Positions 20,867 through 31,357 of a DNA stretch of 33,787 bases are shown in pieces. The stretch's first letter is position 1. The number at the start of each line of letters is the position of its first letter. The notes beneath the pieces are model-generated. The model did no database searches. It was not told where the DNA came from and saw nothing but the letters and a program-made list of their open reading frames with translations. The stretch spans positions 1 through 33,787 of the forward strand of contig JAMDHS010000136.1 of NCBI GenBank assembly GCA_029717555.1. Direction: 5' to 3'. The translations under genes and the position numbers were made by a program. Source of the stretch: Peribolospora baueri. Lineage: Eukaryota; Basidiomycota; Peribolosporomycetes; Peribolosporales; Peribolosporaceae.

Positions 20867-23626
20867 ATGCACAACGCGTATGTGGAGGATGAAGATGGGG
20901 CGCCGGGTCCACAGCGGAAACGGACGTTTGAAATGATGGAGCGAGAGGAGGGGGGAGCGGTGACGACATCGACGTCAGCGAGAGGAGGCGGGGAGGACGG
21001 AACAGAGGAGGACGACGAGGAGGGGAGGTTTTTCGGAGGAGGTCTGACGGACGAGCAGGAAAAGATTTTCGAGATTCTCGATCGGGATGGGGGTGAAGGA
21101 GAGGTGAGTGTTCCGATGCCGTCACAGTTTGGGAGTTAGGAGAAGGGGAACCGAGGGTGCCGCTGTACCTTCGTCATCCGCTCCTTTTTCTTCGCCCCTC
21201 AGCCACAGTTTCACCTATGCCAACACTGGCACCTCTGCTTCTGTAATTGCCCTCTCTGATCTGATTTTTTTTCTTTGTTCAATTCGGTTCTCTTCCTCAG
21301 GCCCCGCAGATCGACCTGGCAGCGGTGCGAAGGATGCTGCTGCGCTTGGAGAGGGCCATCAACAAGAACCAGGAGCTGAGGGTAAAGTTTCCTGACGATC
21401 CTACCAAGTGCGTCTTTCCTACGCGTTTTGAACGGTCTCTACCTTTTAATTCTTTTTTGTTTGTCCGTTTGAGCAGGTTCAGTATTTGGAACCCCTCCGG
21501 CTGACACGCTCTTCGCTGTTCTCGGCTTCGTTCCCCTCAGGTTCATCGACTCGGAAGCGGACCTCTTCTCGATCCTCAAAGAGCTTTCTCTTCTCACCGT
21601 TGATCCGGATGCCTTTTACCCAGAGGCGATCAGGTTAGGTGCCGTCGCCAGCCTGACAGGGCTCATGTCCCACGAGAACGCAGACATTGCGATCGGCGTC
21701 GTGGAGGTCATCGAGGAGCTTACTGACGAGGACGTCGTAGGTGGGGAGGTGGGGGAGGAGGTCGAGGAGGCTGATGAGAGAGGAAGGCAGGGCCTTGGCA
21801 AACTGATTGAAGCGCTGGTGAGTTTTCATTTGAATGTTTCGCCCGTGCCGCTTTCTCCTCCCGGCACCTGACCTTTCCGTTGCGTATCTCCTGTCGTTCC
21901 CGATCATAGCTCGCAAATGCGTTGCTTGACCTGCTAGTAGCAAACCTAGCGCGTCTCTCACCGGACAACGAAGAAGACCGACAAGGGATCTACCACACCC
22001 TGGGAGTGATCGAGAATCTGCTCACTCACTCCCCGCAGCCCGTCTCCGCCTCCCTCGTCTCCGGTTCTTCCGCCACCTCTAGTTCCACTTCACTTGTGTC
22101 CTGGTTGCTGGACATGATCCGTCGTAAGGAGCCGGCGCCGGGTGGAGGTTGGGATCAGAACAAGGGGTACGCCAGCGAGGTGCTCAGCATGTTGTTGCAG
22201 TCTAGCAAAGAGGCCAGGGACAAGGCTCTGGATGCGGATGCCATGGACGCCGTGTTGCGCGTTCTCTCGGTGAGTGTGTCCTGCCCTCGAACAAGATGGC
22301 GTGGATTTGGATTTGACGGACGGACTTGACTTGGACCTTGATACGTCGATTTAGCAATTCCGCCGTCGAACACCAACGGACGCGGAGGAGCTCGAGTTCA
22401 TGGAGAACGTGTTCAACGCTCTGTGTTCCTTGCTTTCTGAGCCGAAGGCCAAGAAGCTCTTTCTTGAGGGCGAGGGCGTGGAGTTGATGGTCATCACGAT
22501 GAAGTGAGTTTGGCGCCTTGACGTTTAGATATGCGACGACGTGCTCCTGCCGCTGATCACTTTAATGCGCCCCACGTCTGGCTGGCCTCGTGCATCGGAC
22601 AGGGAGAAGCACCTGGCTCGAATGCGCGCCATAAAAGTCCTCGACCACGCGCTGTCTGGTCCGCAGGGAGGGGTCAACTGCGAGCGCTTCGTCGAGGCCG
22701 TCGGTCTCAAGCCGTTCTTCAGCGCCTTTATGGGGAAGGTGGGTGTCATCTGTCTCGTTGTTTCTTGCTCTCCTCCCCTTTTCGGTGCCGAACGTTTTCC
22801 TCATTTTTTCTTCTTCTTCATCTCCCTTGCGATCGCTCCCGTCTGTGCAGGGCGTGAAAAAGGGGGACACGACGTATGAGGACGACGAGCACATGCTCGG
22901 CGTGCTCAGTTCGCTCCTCAATAACCTCGCCTCGGACTCTGCGCCTCGGCTGCGCGTGCTGGCCAAGTTTGTGGAGAAGGAGTACGAGAAGGTGGACCGG
23001 CTTTTGGAGATCCAGGAGGCCGTGGAGGCGAGGCTAAAGGCCACTGAAGCACGCATTGAGAGGGAGAGGAAGGTGAAGTGCCGTTGGTGGAGGTGGATGT
23101 TGAACGACCGGTTTCGCCGGCTTACACGCTCGTCTCTTCGCCTTTGTTGCGTTTCCACCCGTGTCAGCAAATGGAAGAAGAGGGCGAAGAGATTGGGGAG
23201 GATGAGGAGGATGTGTTTTACGCGCAGCGACTCGAGTCTGGCCTGTTCTCGCTCCAGATGACGGATTATGTGATGGCGTGGCTGTGTATGGAAGATGACG
23301 GCGTAAGTCGGGCCTTGTCGAGTGCCGCGTCGCCGCTCCGCTCCGCCCACGCTCGTCTCGTCTCTCTAACTGATCGTCCGTCCGTCTCGGCGTCCTCCCT
23401 CGTCCCTCCACTCCCGCCTCAGATCCTCTCGCACGTCAAGCTGCTCCTTTCCCGACGAGGCCGGTCGCTGAACGACGTGATCGAGGTGCTGAAAGAGTAC
23501 TACGACAACATCGGCGACGAGACGGTCGCGGTGGGTGCGGAAGGGGAAGGGGGGGCGGGAGCAAAAGGGCTGCAGCAGAAGGAGATCGTCGTCGCCTTGG
23601 TGAATTACCTGTTGCAAGTGGCGTAG
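20867..23626 (+). CDS. CTNNBL1: Beta-catenin-like protein 1 (CTNNBL1), spliceosome-associated armadillo protein
   Basis: Exons 20867-21103, 21301-21407, 21541-21817, 21910-22269, 22355-22503, 22603-22738, 22851-23072, 23168-23302 and 23423-23626 sum to 1827 bases, 608 residues. In animals the protein binds CDC5L and Prp31 in the Prp19 complex of the spliceosome, and AID. An acidic N-terminus with RKRTFEMMEREEGG precedes DEQEKIFEILDRDGGEGE, then NKNQELRVKFPDDPTKFID and SHENADIAIGVVEVIEELTD, all close to the human protein. Armadillo helices continue through GIYHTLGVIENLL, KVLDHALSGPQGG and VEKEYEKVDRLLEI to the C-terminal EEDVFYAQRLESGLFSLQ and LKEYYDNIGDE. The start ATG is the first plausible one and gives the expected N-terminus; a further 5' exon cannot be excluded. 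The second intron (21408-21540) contains a decoy acceptor. Confidence 0.94.
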
Positions 23627-24767
23627 GGCGTAGGGGTGTATGGGCCTTCTGTCCGATCTGACTCTGGGTCGTGCTCGAGTGCCGTGTCGAGAGTCAATGC
23701 ATTCTACACACACGCATAAGCATACGCATTTACACACGCATACACACAAGCGCCAACGCCGACGTCAACAACGTCTTTCCTGGTCGGCCGGTCGGTCGAC
23801 TGTCCAACAGGAGCGCTGGTACACGGGCGCTTGACCTGGGCGACGTTGCGAGGGTGCTGCGAACGACAGATGTGCCGTGTGTATGTATGTACGTTCCGGA
23901 ACCTCTCCGAGGCAAAACGTGGGCCTGATCGACGTCGCAGAGCACTCATCGCGTCCCGTCGCGTCGTCGTTGTAAAGAACGATAGAGACCACTGCGGTAG
24001 AGTTCGCTTGGCATCTACGCAACCTGCTCCACCGTCGACCTGTGCCTGCGCAGCGTTTCCATTTCGAGTCGTGCGTCTCGACATCGTTTCCATTTTCGTT
24101 CCGTTCTACTCTTCTACGTTGAGCTGCGAAAAGGCCACGCGTAACCCTAACCCGCCCCCGCTCGCTCGCCTCCCGCCGGCAGCTTTCTCTCGCCTCCTCT
24201 CCGGTTCTTGTTTTCTTTCCGCGCCGCCAAACGCTTCTTTCTTTCACTTGGTGCGCCTACCAGAGGGAAACAACGCACCGCATAAGTCGTGGGCGGAGCG
24301 ACGATTGAGCTGATTGGGCGGGCCGTAGCCCACTGACGGACGATTGATTATCCATGCCAAGTTGATTCGGCCGCCATACATAGCACGAGCCACCAATTTC
24401 TTGCTAGCAGTCCGAGCGACCGACCGACGACGACTCGGCCGGCCACCCACTGTCCCGTCATAGTCCCATTCTAGTCAGTCTACCGCCGGCTCCTTTCGTA
24501 CCACCTTCTATTTCCAATCTCGCTCTCGCCGCCTTTCGCTCCCTCCTTCCCTCTCTCGTCCCTCGTCCCCCATCCCGTCCCCGCTGACATCTTCCATCCT
24601 CCGACTCGACCACCGCCCGACCTCCTTCCACCCCCCACCACCACCTCCTGCCAACACCCTCCACGACCTGCTCGCGGCGACGACCGCCGCGCCCACCACG
24701 ACCATCGCCCACTCACGCTCCCTTTCACCACCCTACTTCCCTTCCCTTCCCTTCCTCCGCTCCAACG
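23627..24767. other. CTNNBL1 3' UTR and hydrolase promoter, no gene seen
   Basis: This 1.14-kb gap begins with a degenerate CA/CACGCATA-rich patch (23700-23760) and ends with a long C/T-rich leader (24480-24765) before the hydrolase ATG. A telobox AACCCTAACCC lies at 24143-24153. Open frames here reflect the biased composition. Confidence 0.55.
24143..24153 (-). promoter_or_regulatory. Telobox-like site AACCCTAACCC
   Basis: Nearly two telomere repeat units, in the gap upstream of the secreted hydrolase gene, about 620 bases from its ATG. See also 12300 and 18198. Confidence 0.35.
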
Positions 24768-26818
24768 ATGCTTGCATCTTCTTCCAAGGCTGCGCTCGCG
24801 GCGCCCCTCCTTTCCCTTCTCCTCCTCACCTCCCTCCCCTCACTCTCTGCCGCCGCCCACCATCTCGACAAAAACGACACTGCCTCTCCCTCATCCAGCG
24901 CCAACTCGCCCGACGTGTCCGCACCGGCTGGAGGCGGCTCCGCCTCGAAGGGTTGGACCAGTCTTCCCCAGGTCGTCGGCGCCACGGTCGACTCCACCCT
25001 CGCCGTCGCCGCCGGCGCCGGTTTGAACCAGCCGGCCGACGCTGGAACGTTGCCCGTGCTGGTCAACTATAGGAGCCAGGGCGTCGACACGACCAAGGTC
25101 AAAAGGGCCATCCTTCAGGTGCGCCAGACCGACCGACGATGCCCTCTCGCCGCCCAGTGTAAGCGCTCAACTCTTCTCTTTTCCCTCACATGGATCGCCC
25201 TGCATCACCGTGTCTACAGGTCCACGACGTTTCCCGAGACCCGTGGGACTACTTCAACTTCGTCAACAGCTCCCTCGCCGATGCCGCCCAAAAGAACTCG
25301 GCCATCGACCCGACAGAGGTGTTCATCATGGTGAGCCAGCCGCCTCGGTCGACCGGCGTGGCTTTTGGATCAGTGCTGCCCATCTCACCCCCCTTCCTCC
25401 TCCCGTCTTTCCTCCAGTGCCCCGGCTTCTTCAATCAGCTCGACCATACCGCGTTCGCCAACATTCCGAACGCTCTCGCGTGGAAAGACCAAGGCTGGCT
25501 CGATGGTGACCCAGCTGTCATGCCCTCCGGCAGCCCTTCTCCCGCCGCCGCTCGGCGCTCCCTTCCTCTTTCTTCTCCTCTTCCCCTCCCGGCACGGCAC
25601 CTCGGCGACACCGTTCGAGGCTGGCGCGGCCTCTTTTCTTCCCGGGCCCACCATGGCGCCGCGGCCGGCGGCGGGAGCCAGCCCGACGCGTTGGCCGGCA
25701 ACAATGTCAGCAGTTTCGACGCTCTCGACGCCGGCGTCGCCTTCTTCGCCAACAAGACCGCGTTCCCCAACCTCAACACCATCGTCATCGCCGGCTTCTC
25801 CGCTGGCGCCCAGCTCGGTGAGTGGACTCTGACCGTCCCGCTATGCGATCGGCGAACCGGCATTGACGGGCTGACGTTACGGTACCGTTCCATCTCGGCT
25901 TGTAGTCCAACGCTACGCTCTCGTCGGTGTCGCTCCAACTCAAGCCATGGCGCAAAACGACAAGCTTTCTGTGTCCTTCTTCATCTCCGCCGCCGGCTCT
26001 TACGCTTGGTTGGACGACAAGCGTTCCTTGAGCACGAGCCAGTGCTCGAACAACTTTAACCAGTGGAAGTGAGTCAGCCTGCCGCTCTCGTCCGTCCGTC
26101 CGATTCGAAATCGGGGACGGGCTGTCGAGATGGTCAGGCGCGGCTATGGCTCGCTCACCTCCTTCGTACGTTCGTTCGTTTTCGCGCTCTCGAAAGGTAT
26201 GGCTTCGAGAACTACACCATTGCATACGCTCAGGACATCGTTTTCGGCGGCCAGGCCAACTCGGATAACGGCTTGGCTGCCATCCAGCAATCGTTCGTCG
26301 GCAAGGTGGTCAACTATGCCTACGGTCTCAACGACACGGCGCCGCCCATCGACGTGTCGTGTGCCGCCCAGGCCCAAGGTTCGTCCCACGTCGCCCGAGG
26401 ATTCAACTTTATCCAGTCGCTCAACGGCATGGCCGGCCAGAAGGGCTTCCCCAGTCGACAGACGCTCGACTGGGTGCCGGGCGTGGGCCACAACCCGCAA
26501 AAGGTGATCGACAGCGACGCCGCCCACCAGCGGTATTTCTACGACAACTGGAACGGAGACGGAACGGCGGCCGGCGGGGTGACGATCTTTAAGGGCGGCA
26601 ACGCGAACACGTACCCGACCGCGGGCAACCCGCTGGACCAGGACCCGGCCCAGGCGGAGGGCGCGGACCCAGGGACGGGTGACGTGGGCCCGAGCGGGGG
26701 CAAGCACCAGGGCATCAACGCGGCGTCACTCCAGGTCGGCGCGCCGGTCGACTTGGTCCGTTGGAAGGCGTTGGCGTGGGCCTTGGCCGGGGCCATGGGC
26801 GTCGCGTTTGGGATGTAG
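24768..26818 (+). CDS. Secreted/anchored alpha-beta hydrolase
   Basis: Exons 24768-25118, 25220-25330, 25418-25817, 25906-26068 and 26197-26818 sum to 1647 bases, 548 residues. A signal peptide (MLASSSKAALAAPLLSLLLL, cleavage near residue 28) is followed by a Ser-rich linker. The catalytic core has the nucleophile elbow IVIAGFSAGAQL (Ser about 282), preceded by SSFDALDAGVAFF and followed by VQRYALVG, a pattern found in fungal hydrolases of unknown substrate. The catalytic His is probably in VPGVGHNPQ (about 440), and an Asp in YAYGLNDTAPP could complete the triad. The C-terminus after a Gly/Asn-rich linker is hydrophobic (WALAGAMGVAFGM) and suggests a GPI anchor or tail segment. The last intron needs an AAG acceptor (26196). 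Exon 3 contains a low-complexity stretch (about 25510-25690) that could be a variable loop or an unspotted in-frame intron. The substrate is unknown. Confidence 0.85.
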
Positions 26819-28220
26819 GAGAGGACCGTTGGCCCGACCGTTCGTCCCCAGCTCGCCCGCCTCATCGGCGGTTCCTGTCGATCCGCGTTTCTCCGCTTCC
26901 GCTCACTGTATTATTCCCCCCTTTGGTCCCTTTCCTTTTCCAGGCCGGACCTCGCTCGACGTCTTTTCTCGTTTCTTTCTTTCTCGGCCTTGGAGCGAGC
27001 GAGCGTATCCCATTCTTTCTCTCGCTGCCGTTCGCGCTTTCCGTTCTCGCCTCGCTCTCTTCTTGTCTCTCCCTCTCTCGTCCTCACGCTCTTTTGCTCT
27101 TTCTCTCTTTCTTCATCAAGGCGTCATGATGAACCGGGTGGCCCGGGGGATCGATAGATGACGTCGGTCATTTCATTCTTTTCGCCGTGGCAGGCATTCC
27201 GTCTCTATGCCTATCCCATCCCATCCCATCCGTCCGATCGAGGCGCTGTTGGCGTTAATCACCGCCTGCCTACGTCGTCGCTGCCTACCTATCCCGTCCT
27301 CGTCGTCGTCCTATCTATCCTATCCCATCCTATCCTACCGTTCGCATTCGCCTATCCCAACCCAGATTGTGCCTTGCGTCTTGCTGCGAACGACGAGTTC
27401 GCGCCGACCGCGAACTGTGTCTACTACTTACGCTCGATGACGTCACGAGGGCGGTAGACGGAGAAGGGCGGGCGGGCGGCGGTCGGGTAAGTAACCCTAC
27501 GGATGGGTGGGCGCTCGGATCGCGGCACATGGCGCGGCGTGGGCCGGGCGCGGGCGGCGGGAAGTAGGGCGGGTGGGGTCGTGTGGACGTGGACGTGGAC
27601 GAATTGGGTGGGATGGGCGAGCAAATCGGACGGGAGAGAGAGAGAGAGAATGAGAGAAGTGTGTGTGTCTCTGTTCGCCACGAAAGTGTGTGGCGACGGA
27701 CGAATGAAGAGGAAACGGGCGACTTGTCAGTTATTACGCTGCCGGTTTTGTAAAGTAAAGACGGCCGGGGCCTCCGTTTCGTTTCTCGTTCTTCGTCTCC
27801 TTGTCCTTCTCCTTCTCCGCCGAGTCGAGTGGAGTCGAGTCGTCGAGGTCGCCTTGTCGCACTTCACTTTACTTCACTTTACTTCACTTTACTTCACTTT
27901 ACTTCACTTTACTTCACTTTACTTCACCTAACCTCCTGCTGCGCGACGCACACCCGGCCGACCGACCGTCGATCAACCGCCTCATCCGCCATCGTCGTCG
28001 CCTCGCTGTCGCTGTCGCCGTCACGATCGCCATCGCATCATCATCTCATCTCATCGCCATCGCCGTCGCCGTTCCCCTTCCCGTCCGTCCCACCACCCCT
28101 TCTCCTCTTCTCTCTCTCGTACGCACTTGAACAAACACCATCCCACACCACCGCTCCACTCCCACCTCCCTCCATCCGCCCACGCGCTACCCCCGCTCCC
28201 CCCGCTCGTCGGGACACTGC
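26819..28220. other. Intergenic gap with several simple repeats; PTC1 promoter
   Basis: 1.4 kb without a supportable gene. The left part is the CT-rich 3' region of the hydrolase gene. It holds CCCAT/CTATC pentamer-like tracts (27215-27350), a GTGGAC triple (about 27582-27600), a (GA)8 run (about 27634-27649), a GAGTC-rich patch (27825-27850) and the decamer array at 27861. A C/T-rich leader rises to the PTC1 ATG at 28221. Confidence 0.55.
27861..27920 (+). repeat. Decamer tandem repeat (ACTTCACTTT)6
   Basis: Six perfect copies of ACTTCACTTT occupy 27861-27920, followed by a partial copy ACTTCAC. The array lies about 300 bases upstream of the PTC1 start codon, at one helical turn per unit. 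Confidence 0.95.
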
Positions 28221-30849
28221 ATGAAGCATTGGCCTCCTTCCCGCCACGACCACGCTCCTTCCAGTCCCAGTCCCAGTCCCAGTCCTAACCTCGCCGCCAC
28301 CGACCCAACTCCAAGTCCCTCTCCGTCCGAGTCCCCCCCGAAAGCCTCCGCTTCGGTCCCCCACACCCTTCCCGCTCTAGCCCTCTTCTCAACCCCCGCC
28401 TCTTCCTCCCCCGCCTCCGGCTCCCTCTTCTTCAGGACCACCAAATCCCCCGCCTCCTCCTCACCCCATTCCCCTTCCCCATCCGCCCCACCGTCAGCGG
28501 CCAACGCCGGCACAGGAACGGCAACGGGAACGGCAACAGGAACGGCCTTTGCACTCGCAAGCGCCGTCAGATCGCAAGGCGTAGGAGGAGGAGGACCGAA
28601 GACGCGAAGGAAAAATAATAAGATTGCGCCGGAGGAGTTGACGTTGGATAAGCTGCTGACCGACAAGGAGAGGAAAATGGGTGAGTGGTTTGCTGGACTG
28701 GGTGGGTAGCCTTTTTTCTTTTTCTTTTTTTTTCCTTCTCTTCCATCTTGGCCGGAAATAGCCCTTCTTGTGCACAACTGATCTGGTACACCCCTTGTGA
28801 ATGCGCACCTGCCCTCCCCAGCTTCGGTGAGGCGGAATGCGGCGGATGGGTGAGTGTCCGGCCCTGTCTTGCTCGGCGCAAGCGCGAACGACCGGTGCGC
28901 TCGCTCACCTTCTCTCCCTTCTCCGTCCCTTTCTTTTCTCTCCCAGCTCGCCCGACGCCAACGCAGAGTCAGAAACGATGACCACGGCCAAAGGCACCAA
29001 CACGTACGGGGTGAGCCACCGCATGACGGCACCGCCTCCGCGCGCCGCCTCTTCCGTTTACATAGCTATGTACGATCTCTTTCCATTCTCAACCAATGCC
29101 CCCCTCGTCTTTCCTTCGCCTCCTCTTCCTTCTCTCTCTTCAGACCGTCAATCAGCACCCCATGCTCCCCGCCACTGCCGCCGTCGCCGCCGCGGCCAGC
29201 AAACTTCCCTTCCGAGTCGGCGTCTCCGAGGACCGCAACAAGCGATGGCGAAGGACGATGGAGGACGCCCACGCGTTCATCTACGATTTCGGAGGCGTCA
29301 AAGGTCAGGGTTTTTTTAGCGTTTTCGATGGCCATGCTGGAAAGCACGCTGCCGAGTGGTGTGGCAAGCATTTCCACGAGGTGAGCTAGTGCGACCGTTG
29401 ATGGAAGACGACCGTCGGGGGCGCTCACCCCGTCCCTCTGCTTCTCCCACTCGGCAGTACCTCCTCCAAGCCGTCCGCGACTCGCCCTCCTCGCCTATCC
29501 CAGATCTCCTCAACGCAACCTTTCTCCAAGTCGACAAGACGCTCTCCCAGCTCGCCAAGGATGAGGGCACGAGCTCTGGATGCACCGCCGTGACCGCCTT
29601 TCTGCGCCTCGAGGACGAGGACGGCAACGCGGTCGCCGGACGCGGTGGCGTCGCTGCCGGCTACGCTTCTTCTTCTTCCGTAGCCGAGGACCCCTCCTCT
29701 TCGGCAGCGAGCACGCGGTCGGGCAAGAGCGGGAAAAGCGGAGCGGCGGAAGAGGGCGCCGCGGAGGCCGCATCGACGTCATCGAGCGGCGGCAACGGCG
29801 GCGGCGGGAATGGGGCGCCGGCGAAGAAGCGGAGCAGCCTGTTCGGCGGTCTGAGGGACAAGATGCGCTCCTCGCCATCGTCTCGCTCCGACGGGTCCAT
29901 CTCGCTCTCCCCCTCTGGTTCCTCTTCGCCCCCCAACGACGACGACAAGACGCCCGCGCTCGCTGGAACTGGGCAGGGGCAAGACGTCAAGGCGGAGAAA
30001 GGACCGGACGGGTTGGTCGAGGTTCGGGTCGACGAGGGAAAAAAGGTCCGCAGAGTGCTTTACACCGCTAACGTCGGCGATGCGAGAGCCGTGTTGTGGT
30101 AAGCGCACCTCCGTCCCTCGGTCTGTCGAAGGCCGAGGCCGTGTGGCTCGCCGCGGTGACTCAGCCCTTCTTTCCTTTTCGCTCCGTATGGATGACCCGC
30201 AGTCGCTCTGGAAAGGCCGTTCGTTTGACGTACGACCACAAGGGAAGCGATGCACAGGAGGCCAAGCGGATCACCGACGCAGGAGGGTTCGTGATGAATA
30301 ACCGCGTCAACGGTGAGCAAGTTGCCGCCCCGTGCGCGCGCCTTCTTGACCTTCTCATCTCACTCTGTTCGTCTTCCCTTCTCTTCTCTTCTCTTCTCTT
30401 CTCTTCTCTTCTCTTCTCTTCTCTTCTCTTCTCTTCTCTTCTCTTCTCTTCTCTTCTCTTCTCCTCTTCTCTTCAAAGGCGTCCTGGCCGTCACTCGCTC
30501 TCTCGGTGACTCGTCGATGAAGGAATTCGTCGTGGGCAGCCCGTACACAACCGAGACGGCACTCGGAGACGAGGATGATTTCTTGATCGTCGCGTGCGAT
30601 GGGCTTTGGGACGTGACAGAGGACCAAGACGCGGTGGATCTCGTGCGCGCCGTCCAAGATCCCCAAGAGGCGAGCCGCATCCTTCTCAATCACGCCATGT
30701 CCAACTTTTCTACCGATAACACCAGCGTCCTCGTCGTGAGGTTTAACGCCGACGCCGGCCCAGCCACTGGCGGCTTTGACGATCCGAACGATACCGGTCG
30801 CGGCGGTCGCGCGGGGCCGGCGCCGGCGTCGGAGGTCGAGACGAGATGA
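28221..30849 (+). CDS. PTC1: Protein phosphatase 2C, Ptc1 type
   Basis: A metal-dependent Ser/Thr phosphatase; in yeast Ptc1 dampens the HOG and cell-wall MAPK pathways and helps organelle inheritance. Exons 28221-28680, 28967-29010, 29144-29380, 29458-30098, 30203-30312 and 30479-30849 sum to 1863 bases, 620 residues. About 170 Ser/Pro-rich residues precede the domain, including KERKM joined by a 44-base exon to [14 protein letters not shown]. Motifs are [20 protein letters not shown] (metal Glu/Asp near 208-209), [20 protein letters not shown] (Asp 230), [44 protein letters not shown] and [10 protein letters not shown]. Compared with yeast Ptc1 there is a Ser/Gly/Lys-rich insertion of over 100 residues before [14 protein letters not shown]. 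The last intron (30313-30478) carries a CTCTT array and ends at an AAG acceptor. The exon 1/2 junction is the least certain, because several acceptors are nearby; only the one at 28966 keeps the frame. Confidence 0.93.
30381..30460 (+). repeat. Pentamer tandem repeat (CTCTT)16 inside last PTC1 intron
   Basis: Sixteen uninterrupted CTCTT units fill 80 of the 166 bases of the intron 30313-30478 and end 18 bases before its AAG acceptor, so they form an extended polypyrimidine tract. Length variation between strains is likely. Confidence 0.97.
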
Positions 30850-31325
30850 ACGTTGACGGCGTGTCCCTGTCTCCTGGCTCGCTTCCTTCCCCTTCTTTCT
30901 CGTCCCCTCCGGCTCCGTTCCTTTCCTGTCCCCGCGAACGATCACTCGGTCCACCGACCCGTCCATCGACATCGACACCACGTGCCCACGCCCGCGCGTC
31001 AACAGCATAACCACGTTCTCGGCTTTTTATCTCCCCCCCTCTTTCTCTTTATTCTTCTCCATCCCGCGCCGGTTCTCCTCCTCTCTTCCCGAGTGCGCTC
31101 AACAAGTCCATCCTCATCTCACTCTTGCGTCGCTTCGGTCGATGACCCTCCCGGCTTGCTTTCTCTAGACCTTTTTTTTTTTTCTTTTCATTCTACCCCC
31201 TCGACCTCACTTTTCATCGCTGGTCCCCCGTGTCGCGTTGCGTCCGAGTCTGGTTGAGTTTTCCCTGTCTATCCTCTTTTTATCTTTCTTTTTTTTTTCC
31301 CTTCTCCCACCAGACCCTCCACGGG

Positions 31326-31357
31326 TGCCTGCCTGCCTGCCTGCCTGCCTGCCTGCC
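31326..31357 (+). repeat. Tetranucleotide repeat (TGCC)8
   Basis: Eight perfect TGCC units in noncoding DNA downstream of PTC1. Confidence 0.95.

Noticed and set aside
27823-27927. Decamer array as a CRISPR-like or satellite array
   Set aside because: Units are contiguous and identical with no spacers, and only six copies are present; a simple tandem repeat explains it.
28187-29032. 281-codon minus-strand open frame over the start of PTC1
   Set aside because: It is the antisense shadow of a GC-rich Ser/Pro-coding exon and intron; no recognisable protein.
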